From Tyzzerella sp. UBA1042 (GTDB taxonomy: Bacteria; Bacillota; Clostridia; Lachnospirales; Anaerotignaceae), in the NCBI GenBank assembly GCA_002316675.1, contig DCDZ01000006.1, positions 20,444-25,629 of the forward strand: a stretch of DNA of 5,186 bases, read 5' to 3'. Both the position numbers and the translations under genes were made by a program. The notes beneath the pieces are model-generated. The model worked only from the letters and a program-made list of their open reading frames with translations, had not been told where the DNA came from and did not search any database. This document shows, one piece after another, positions 1-4,438 of this stretch. The stretch's first letter is position 1. Each line of letters opens with the position of its first letter.

Positions 1-1
1 T

Positions 2-53
2 CTTGCTTTTTTCAAAAAGCAAGCGGGTGTGGGCGGAGCCCATGGTTTACACC
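2..53. repeat. Cluster of short palindromes at left edge, possible interspersed intergenic element
   Basis: Two inverted repeats are packed together. CTTGCTTTTT (2-11) is the exact reverse complement of AAAAAGCAAG (14-23), with only two bases between. TGGGC (30-34) pairs with GCCCA (38-42) around GGA, and outside it GGTG (26-29) can pair with CACC (50-53) with a one-sided bulge. No coding frame is supported here. The compact, symmetric layout resembles the small palindromic elements scattered between genes in many Clostridia; that it is repeated elsewhere in this genome is inference. It could also simply be the terminator region of a gene lying left of the window. Confidence 0.4.
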
Positions 54-82
54 AGCCCCAAGGTCTTAGCCTTGGGGCTTTT
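54..82 (+). terminator. Hairpin between a leftward neighbour and cca, likely rho-independent terminator
   Basis: AGCCCCAAGG (54-63) and CCTTGGGGCT (70-79) form a perfect 10-bp GC-rich stem with a six-base loop, followed by TTTT (79-82). The short T-run is on the plus strand, so it would best stop a rightward transcript entering from the left edge. On the minus strand the same stem covers the last codons of cca and its TAA stop lies in the loop, but no T-run follows in that direction. It may act on both strands, more weakly for cca. Confidence 0.55.
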
Positions 83-1286
83 CAAGGAACGCCTGGGCTT
101 TTTCCAGTAATACCAGCTTTTGGTTATATTGCGGGTTCCGATGCACAATATCCAGTAGATGTGTAAGCACCTCCCCTAATACCTTCCCCTTGGGTACCCC
201 CATGTTCATGAGCAATTGCCCGTTTACCGCCAGCTCCTTTCGGGTTAAACAGTCCCCCCTTGCAATGATTTCCCGTAGCTTCTTGGCGGTTTGCCCATAA
301 GGCGAGGCCGGCCGTAAAACCCCCTGTAACGTAAGTAGCTGCTCTATGGCCTCTTTGCCGAGCTTGCCGGTCAGCACCCGTAGGGGATACCCCTCTGTGG
401 GTAGGTCTTGCGTTATATATTCCAGTAATAAGCAAATCCGTTTGCGGCTGTCGTTATCAAACCGCAGTCCCTTTAAAAAGGCACTTGCCTCCGAAATCGT
501 GTAGTCCTGTAGAACAATCGCCCAGCGTAGGATAGGATTTTTGGGTGTTTTCTTTAACTCCGCCAAAAAACCGTCCCCCCGCCGCATTAGTATGGCAGAA
601 AGCTTGGGATCAATTTCCTCTAATAATCCGCTCTCCCATAGAAGGGGCATCTTCTCATCATGGTCGCAAAGCCATAGCTTGTTCATCTCGTCATGAATCC
701 GCTCCACACTGATTTTTTGTATTAAGCCCCTGTTTTCCCACAGGGCAGCACCAGTCTCCTGTGCTACCTCAAACCCCAATTGCGCCGCAAACCGTATACA
801 CCGCAGCATACGCAGAGCGTCCTCTTGAAAACGCAGGGCCGGTGTCCCCACCCCTCGAATGATTTTTTTCTGTATGTCCTCCATGCCTTGAAAAAAATCC
901 CGAAACCCTTCCTTGGGATGATAGGCAATGGCATTCATGGTAAAATCCCGCCGCAATAAATCCTCCTGTAGGTCATTGGTGAAGGTGACCTCCGCCGGGC
1001 GGCGGCAATCCTCATACCTGCCTTCAATACGGTAGGTGGTTACTTCGTAATTGGTGCGGTTTAAAACAACAGTCACTGTACCATGCTGAATACCCGTATC
1101 AAAGGTATGGGGGAATATCTTTTTTGTCTCCTGCGGTGTCGCCGAGGTGGTAATGTCCCAATCCTTAGGGCTAAGGTGTAAAAGGCTGTCCCTGACACAC
1201 CCGCCCACAATATAGGCCTCATGTCCTGCTTGGTTTAATGCATTTAAAATATATAAAACATCTTCGGGCAGTGTATTAAAAAACAT
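66..1286 (-). CDS. cca: CCA tRNA nucleotidyltransferase (CCA-adding enzyme, class II)
   Basis: Adds or repairs the 3' CCA end of tRNAs using CTP and ATP, without a nucleic acid template, in the cytoplasm. The 406-aa product is close to the usual length of bacterial class II enzymes. The N-terminal polymerase head has GG-x-VRD at residues 28-33 and the metal-binding pair D42/D44 in KDWDI. The RRDFTMNA motif is at 112-119 and the nucleotide-recognition motif EDALR at 155-159. The linker between the first two motifs (about 85-110) is of normal length; this flexible loop is deleted in CC-only enzymes, so a full CCA-adding activity is predicted. The C-terminal part (about 345-400) has the family's NG-x-LL-x-MG-x-PKGK and NPQYN signatures. 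The middle has RWAIVLQD where HD-type relatives carry a metal-binding HD. The ATG has a clear upstream ribosome binding site. It is divergent from a tRNA gene lacking CCA. Confidence 0.96.
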   Translation of the reverse strand: MFFNTLPEDVLYILNALNQAGHEAYIVGGCVRDSLLHLSPKDWDITTSATPQETKKIFPHTFDTGIQHGTVTVVLNRTNYEVTTYRIEGRYEDCRRPAEVTFTNDLQEDLLRRDFTMNAIAYHPKEGFRDFFQGMEDIQKKIIRGVGTPALRFQEDALRMLRCIRFAAQLGFEVAQETGAALWENRGLIQKISVERIHDEMNKLWLCDHDEKMPLLWESGLLEEIDPKLSAILMRRGDGFLAELKKTPKNPILRWAIVLQDYTISEASAFLKGLRFDNDSRKRICLLLEYITQDLPTEGYPLRVLTGKLGKEAIEQLLTLQGVLRPASPYGQTAKKLREIIARGDCLTRKELAVNGQLLMNMGVPKGKVLGEVLTHLLDIVHRNPQYNQKLVLLEKAQAFLEKPQG

Positions 1287-1292
1287 AAGTAT

Positions 1293-1300
1293 TCTCCTTT
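1293..1300 (-). promoter_or_regulatory. Ribosome binding site of cca
   Basis: On the minus strand AAAGGAGA lies six bases before the ATG at 1284-1286. It supports that ATG as the start of cca. Confidence 0.8.
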
Positions 1301-1327
1301 AAAAAGGTTTTTATTTTCCTTCTTAAA

Positions 1328-1336
1328 AGTATAACA
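1328..1336 (-). promoter_or_regulatory. Candidate extended -10 promoter of cca
   Basis: Reading the minus strand, TGTTATACT fits an extended -10 element (TGn followed by TATACT, one change from TATAAT). It sits in a very AT-rich stretch about 30 bases before the cca ribosome binding site. No good -35 hexamer is found 16-18 bases upstream, which is tolerated by extended -10 promoters. Transcription would start near 1321. Confidence 0.45.
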
Positions 1337-1465
1337 TATTTTTTAAAATTGCGAGAAAAAGCCGCCGCATTTTTTTCATAATCCTATGGAATAAGGGAGT
1401 TTGGCGGAAAAGGAAGGAGAGGAAATAAAAAGTTGAAAAAAGGAAAAAAACATTGCTATAAGCAG

Positions 1466-1494
1466 TTGACAAATAGAATGAGTAGTGATATTAT
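1466..1494 (+). promoter_or_regulatory. Sigma-A promoter of tRNA-Lys
   Basis: A perfect -35 TTGACA (1466-1471), a 17-base spacer, and -10 TATTAT (1489-1494) preceded by TGA, which adds an extended -10 motif. Predicted start near 1501, giving a 5' leader of about 16 bases before the tRNA. This is the strongest promoter in the window, as expected for a stable RNA gene. Confidence 0.88.
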
Positions 1495-1516
1495 ATTTCT
1501 TGCAGTCAACAAATAT

Positions 1517-1589
1517 GCGCCCTTAGCTCAGTTGGTAGAGCAACTGACTCTTAATCAGTGGGTCCAGAGTTCGAGTCTCTGAGGGCGCA
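1517..1589 (+). tRNA. tRNA-Lys (anticodon CTT)
   Basis: A complete 73-base cloverleaf can be folded by eye. The acceptor stem is GCGCCCT/AGGGCGC, the D stem GCTC/GAGC and the anticodon stem ACTGA/TCAGT. The 7-base loop CTCTTAA places anticodon CTT at 1550-1552, which reads the lysine codon AAG. The variable loop is GGGTC and the T stem CAGAG/CTCTG carries loop TTCGAGT. The discriminator base is A1589. The gene is followed directly by TTTTT, so the 3' CCA is not encoded and must be added after processing. It is a single-gene unit with its own promoter and terminator, divergent from the CCA-adding enzyme gene. Confidence 0.97.
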
Positions 1590-1594
1590 TTTTT

Positions 1595-1645
1595 GAAAGC
1601 AGAGTGGCTTAGATTAATTCTAGGTTGTTCTGCTTTTCTTTTTTT
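1595..1645 (+). terminator. Rho-independent terminator of tRNA-Lys
   Basis: AAAGCAGA (1596-1603) pairs with TCTGCTTT (1629-1636). Inside it four G-U pairs and CTTAGA (1608-1613) against TCTAGG (1619-1624) continue the helix to a five-base loop, giving an 18-pair stem. It runs into TTTT, C and seven Ts (1639-1645). It begins only six bases after the tRNA 3' end. Confidence 0.85.
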
Positions 1646-1654
1646 CTGGAAATC

Positions 1655-1682
1655 CTCCCTCCTTGGGAGTTTTTCTTTTTTT
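1655..1682 (+). terminator. Second, tandem terminator after tRNA-Lys
   Basis: CTCCC (1655-1659) and GGGAG (1665-1669) form a short GC-rich stem with loop TCCTT, followed by TTTTT, C and seven Ts. It backs up the first terminator and insulates the downstream gene from tRNA transcription. Confidence 0.7.
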
Positions 1683-1684
1683 AC

Positions 1685-1713
1685 GGATATTTTCCCCTTC
1701 CTCCCCATAGAAT
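1685..1713 (+). promoter_or_regulatory. Sigma-E-like sporulation promoter of the CotS-family gene
   Basis: GGATATT (1685-1691), a 14-base spacer and CATAGAAT (1706-1713) closely match the sigma-E consensus known from Bacillus subtilis (KMATATT, 14-15 bases, CATACAHT), differing at two positions. Sigma-K shares the CATAnnnT -10 box, so that factor is an alternative. The predicted start near 1720 leaves about 35 bases to the chosen start codon. A mother-cell promoter fits a spore-coat gene. The assignment is by consensus only. Confidence 0.6.
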
Positions 1714-1742
1714 GGTACAGAAGTGTTTTGTCCGCAATCGGC

Positions 1743-1748
1743 AGGGGG
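1743..1748 (+). promoter_or_regulatory. Ribosome binding site that decides the start of the CotS-family gene
   Basis: AGGGGG is seven bases before the ATG at 1756, a good distance. It is only one base before the in-frame ATG at 1750, and the further in-frame GTG at 1723 has no such site. The 1756 start is therefore preferred. Confidence 0.6.
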
Positions 1749-1755
1749 AATGGAT

Positions 1756-2742
1756 ATGGAGGAACTATACGAAAAAATATTGTGGGAGGGCTATGGTCTG
1801 CGTTTTTACAGCGGAACACGCACTCGAACAGGTCTTGTCTGCAAAACGGACAAAGGGCTTAGGGAGCTGAAAAAAGCAAGGGAGCGTATGAATGGTGTCC
1901 GCTATGCCCATGATGTGAAGGAGTGCCTTTATGGGAACGGGTTTACTGCAATCAGCAGGTTTTATCATACCATGGACGGACATCCTTGCTTTCTAAAGGA
2001 TGGAACGGTGTATGTTCTGGAGGAGCTTTTGCCCGCCGCAGCCTTGGAGGAGGATGGAACGGAAGCCTTCATAAAGGGCGCAAAAACCCTTGGGAAAATG
2101 CATTCCTGCGCAAAGGGCTTGGAGAGCAAGTATATGCAGTGGGACAAAGACCGCTTACCGGCGCAGTTTGCAAAAAGACGGACAGAGCTTGGCAAAATCA
2201 AGCGCCGTATACAAAAACAAGGCGGCTATGATGCCATAGATTTATTGGTACTGGAAAATTATGATACATATATGGAGCATACCTTGCGGGCAGAAGCACT
2301 TTTGCGGCAGGCCGAGTATTCTGTGTTGTTTGAGAAGGCACGGAAGGAGGGGGCTTTTTGCCATCATAGCTTTAAGGGGGAAAATATAAGGGTGGCTGAG
2401 GGGGGAAGGCTGTATGTGGGCGGCTTTGAAGGCTGCAGCAGTGACATTGCCCTTTTGGATTTGGCAGCTTACCTGAAACGGTATATGAAGAAGGCCGAGG
2501 GGGATCGGGAGGGCGTCCTTCGTATGCTTGAGGCGTATGAAGAAAGCAATCCCACGGATACAAGGCAGCGGGTGCTGCTCCGGGCTCTTGTCATTTATCC
2601 GGAAAAGTTTCTGCGGCTGATCAACGAGTATTATAACAAAAGAAGAGCCTGTGTTTCCCCGGCCATGCAGGAGCGGCTGGCCTTAGCAGTGGAGGAAGAG
2701 GGCAGGGCCAAGGAGCTGTTTGAATTTATACGGGAGATATAG
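1756..2742 (+). CDS. CotS-family spore coat protein, kinase-like fold with degenerate active site
   Basis: A 328-aa protein recognised as CotS/YutH-like, a spore-coat branch of the aminoglycoside phosphotransferase/choline kinase fold. The N-lobe has the TGLVCKTDKG turn (25-34) followed by a Lys-rich strand (LRELKKAR, 35-42) and a hinge-like VYVLEELLP (85-93). An alpha-helical insert spans about 100-195. The C-lobe has CHHSFKGEN (202-210), where kinases have HGD-x4-N, and VGGFE (221-225), where they have a DF metal motif, followed by the conserved DLAAYLKR (235-242). The catalytic Asp is Ser205 and the metal Asp is Gly223, so a non-catalytic role is likely, presumably in coat assembly (inference). 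There is no signal peptide or membrane segment. The start was chosen by ribosome binding site spacing; ATG 1750 is the alternative. It stands alone between terminators. The family call is firm in fold, less so for coat location. Confidence 0.82.
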   Translation: MEELYEKILWEGYGLRFYSGTRTRTGLVCKTDKGLRELKKARERMNGVRYAHDVKECLYGNGFTAISRFYHTMDGHPCFLKDGTVYVLEELLPAAALEEDGTEAFIKGAKTLGKMHSCAKGLESKYMQWDKDRLPAQFAKRRTELGKIKRRIQKQGGYDAIDLLVLENYDTYMEHTLRAEALLRQAEYSVLFEKARKEGAFCHHSFKGENIRVAEGGRLYVGGFEGCSSDIALLDLAAYLKRYMKKAEGDREGVLRMLEAYEESNPTDTRQRVLLRALVIYPEKFLRLINEYYNKRRACVSPAMQERLALAVEEEGRAKELFEFIREI

Positions 2743-2746
2743 GAAT

Positions 2747-2771
2747 GGCTTCTTTAGGAAAGTCTTTTTTT
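2747..2771 (+). terminator. Short terminator just after the CotS-family gene
   Basis: GGCTTC (2747-2752) can pair with GAA (2758-2760) and GTC (2762-2764) around a bulged A, with a five-base loop, followed by seven Ts (2765-2771). The stem is weak and contains one G-U pair, but its place five bases after the stop codon and the clean T-run are suggestive. Confidence 0.5.
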
Positions 2772-2810
2772 CTCTGAATGGGGAAGCAAATAGGCAACGA
2801 GCTTGTGAAG

Positions 2811-2859
2811 GAAAGCAGGGCGCAAAAGATCAGAGAGTTTGGCGGCCCTGTTTTCTTTT
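2811..2859 (+). terminator. Main terminator after the CotS-family gene
   Basis: CAGGGC (2816-2821) pairs with GCCCTG (2845-2850). The stem extends inward through GCAAA (2822-2826) against TTTGGC (2838-2843) with single-base bulges, and outward through GAAAG against TTTTC including one G-U pair. TTTT (2856-2859) follows. It separates the spore-coat gene from the next unit. Confidence 0.65.
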
Positions 2860-2937
2860 GTCTAAACCCATTCCAAGCTGTACTGGAAAATGGAGCTTGC
2901 CAAATTTCGCTGCTTTTTGGAGCCTGATGAATTCTTC

Positions 2938-2966
2938 TTGCAACTTATAGTGGAAGCGTTTAAAAT
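2938..2966 (+). promoter_or_regulatory. Sigma-A promoter of the PEGA protein-phosphoglucomutase operon
   Basis: The -35 TTGCAA (2938-2943) and -10 TAAAAT (2961-2966) are separated by an ideal 17 bases. Transcription would start near 2973, giving a leader of about 40 bases to the ATG at 3012. This start would lie too close to the in-frame ATG at 2979 for that codon to have a ribosome binding site. Confidence 0.7.
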
Positions 2967-2976
2967 GTACTATAAG
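2944..2976. promoter_or_regulatory. 8-bp inverted repeat flanking the -10 box, candidate operator
   Basis: CTTATAGT (2944-2951) and ACTATAAG (2969-2976) are exact reverse complements separated by 17 bases. The left arm abuts the -35 box and the right arm covers the predicted transcription start. Half-site centres are 25 bases apart, so the arms lie on a similar but not identical face of the helix. A dimeric repressor could bind here. Chance occurrence in AT-rich DNA is the main alternative. Confidence 0.4.
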
Positions 2977-2995
2977 GTATGCCTGAAAATTCCCC

Positions 2996-3005
2996 AAAGG
3001 AGGAG
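2996..3005 (+). promoter_or_regulatory. Ribosome binding site fixing the PEGA protein start
   Basis: AAAGGAGGAG contains a full AGGAGG (2998-3003), eight bases before the ATG at 3012. The upstream in-frame ATG at 2979 has no comparable site, so the longer reading is set aside. Confidence 0.85.
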
Positions 3006-3011
3006 AAACAA

Positions 3012-4424
3012 ATGAAGGACTATCACTTTGAGAAGGACGAGCATGAATTTGATGAGACTATTCGGCTGGAGGAGATCAATAAAGAAATGAAAAAGCTGGA
3101 GGCCGATCAGCCTCAGGATGATTTGGGGGATAAGGATGCGTTTTTGGATGCTTTTGAATCGGAGCGGTTTGAGGAGACGCCCGGGGAAAGCAACGGGCCC
3201 TCGCCGAAGCTATCGGGAGAGCCGCCCCGTGGGAACGAAGGCCTTATGAATAAAAAAACCGCTGCCATTGTCGCATTGGTTGCCGTTTTGGTGGCATTTG
3301 GCAGCTTTGCCCTTGTGCGGGGTCTGTTTTTTTCGGGCAAGCATGAGCCGGTTCCGGCGGAGCAGTCCCCGGTTTTGATACAGGGTGCTTTGGCAGGGGG
3401 AGAGCTGATTGCTTACGATATTAAAGAAAATGTAAATAAAAGCATTGCCGTTACCGAGGAAACGGTGATTACTGACGAGCGAGGGCAAATTACACCGGAA
3501 GTTCAGCTGAAAATGGGCGACCTTATTTTGGTAGCGCTAGATCAAGACGGGAAAAGTGCCCTCAGCATAGACTTAGGCGGTGAAATCAAAACCGCGCAGG
3601 AAACAGGGCTAAAGGCGGATACTGCCTCCAGTCAGCTTCTTGGTGAAGGAAAGACGTTTTTATATGGAACACAAGCCATGTTTTTGTATAATGCAGAGGA
3701 AATAAACCCCAAGGATTTGGAAGCCTGTGATGTTTTGCTTTTAAAAAGCTATGACGACATTGTTTGGTCTGTGGAGGTAGAGGAATATCACGGCTATATT
3801 TCTATAGAGAATAAAGAGAATATTACAAACGGGATGTTTCAGCTGGATGACGAGGAGCCGGTTTTGCTTGCCGAGGTGGCGCGTATTCCTGTGAAGGAAG
3901 GAACACACACCATTACCGTTTCCGGTGATAATATTGAAAAAAGAGCAGACAGCATTTTTGTAGAGACGGGAGATGTTTATTTGTATGACCTGTCTAAGGC
4001 GCAGGAAAAGGTGGGCGTTTTAATTATCAATGCCAATGTAACCGATTATAAGCTTTATGTAAATGGCACCTTGGTGGATAGCACGGTGCCCTCTGTTCTT
4101 CCCTTGGGAGAATACGATGTGGTGATACTGAAAAACGGCTATGCGGAATGGAGCCAGCATATTGTGCTGGATCAGGATACGCTGTCAGTGGAGGCGAAGC
4201 TGCAAAAGGACGTGCAGTTTGGTACTGTGGGTATTTCTGTGGATGTGGACGGTGCCCAGCTCTATCTTGACGGAAAGGATATGGGTTCTGCCCCCATGGA
4301 ACTGAACCTGCCCTATGGAACCTATCGCCTTGAGGTGGAAAAAAGCGGATACTTGCCCTTTTCCACAACAATTTTTGTGGATAGCAGCACAACATATATT
4401 AATGTAGAGTTGGAAAAAGAATAA
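3012..4424 (+). CDS. Single-pass membrane protein with C-terminal PEGA repeats
   Basis: A 470-aa protein of unknown specific function. Residues 1-80 are hydrophilic and strongly acidic at the start (22 Asp/Glu against 8 Lys/Arg in the first 60), ending in KK (81-82). A single hydrophobic helix follows at about 83-107, so the tail should be cytoplasmic and the remaining 360 residues outside. Residues 121-257 form a beta-rich region with two related segments. The C-terminus has two clear PEGA-type beta repeats, about 334-398 and 404-468, with PLGEYDVVILKNGY and PYGTYRLEVEKSGY; a more diverged copy precedes them (about 261-326, KEGTHTITVSG). There are no cysteine pairs, catalytic motif or sorting signal. 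PEGA domains are typical of bacterial surface proteins. The promoter lies just upstream, and a phosphohexomutase follows 14 bases after the stop, suggesting an envelope-related role (inference). Confidence 0.8.
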   Translation: MKDYHFEKDEHEFDETIRLEEINKEMKKLEADQPQDDLGDKDAFLDAFESERFEETPGESNGPSPKLSGEPPRGNEGLMNKKTAAIVALVAVLVAFGSFALVRGLFFSGKHEPVPAEQSPVLIQGALAGGELIAYDIKENVNKSIAVTEETVITDERGQITPEVQLKMGDLILVALDQDGKSALSIDLGGEIKTAQETGLKADTASSQLLGEGKTFLYGTQAMFLYNAEEINPKDLEACDVLLLKSYDDIVWSVEVEEYHGYISIENKENITNGMFQLDDEEPVLLAEVARIPVKEGTHTITVSGDNIEKRADSIFVETGDVYLYDLSKAQEKVGVLIINANVTDYKLYVNGTLVDSTVPSVLPLGEYDVVILKNGYAEWSQHIVLDQDTLSVEAKLQKDVQFGTVGISVDVDGAQLYLDGKDMGSAPMELNLPYGTYRLEVEKSGYLPFSTTIFVDSSTTYINVELEKE

Positions 4425-4431
4425 GAGGAGG
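4424..4431 (+). promoter_or_regulatory. Ribosome binding site of the phosphoglucomutase gene
   Basis: AGAGGAGG overlaps the last base of the preceding stop codon and lies seven bases before the ATG at 4439. It fixes that start and shows the two genes are closely coupled. Confidence 0.85.
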
Positions 4432-4438
4432 CAGGAAT

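Noticed and set aside
1404..1450. Purine-rich stretch upstream of the tRNA promoter, considered as a ribosome binding site or leader gene
   Set aside because: It has several GGA-type motifs but no start codon with an open frame follows; it is best seen as plain AT/purine-rich promoter-upstream DNA.
1723..1755. Longer start (GTG at 1723, or ATG at 1750) for the CotS-family gene
   Set aside because: The GTG is almost at the predicted transcription start and has no ribosome binding site; the ATG at 1750 is one base from the AGGGGG, too close. ATG 1750 cannot be fully excluded.
1523..1819. Minus-strand open frame of 98 codons whose product ends in PSETRTLDPLIKSQLLYQLS
   Set aside because: The C-terminal part is the antisense translation of the tRNA-Lys gene, a well-known false protein; it also runs through both terminators and the sporulation promoter.
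1593..1870. Two overlapping plus-strand open frames of 80-90 codons after the tRNA
   Set aside because: They translate terminator stems and T-runs into Phe-rich peptides, overlap the CotS-family gene out of frame and lack good ribosome binding sites.
2720..2950. 76-codon plus-strand open frame across the gap after the CotS-family gene
   Set aside because: It overlaps the CotS gene end, crosses both terminators and has no ribosome binding site or recognisable product.
2979..3011. Longer start at ATG 2979 for the PEGA protein
   Set aside because: It lies a few bases from the predicted transcription start with no ribosome binding site, whereas ATG 3012 has AGGAGG at eight bases.
4027..4395. 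122-codon minus-strand open frame inside the PEGA gene
   Set aside because: The product is Pro/Arg/His-rich with no family resemblance and is fully antisense to a well-supported gene, so it is a shadow frame.
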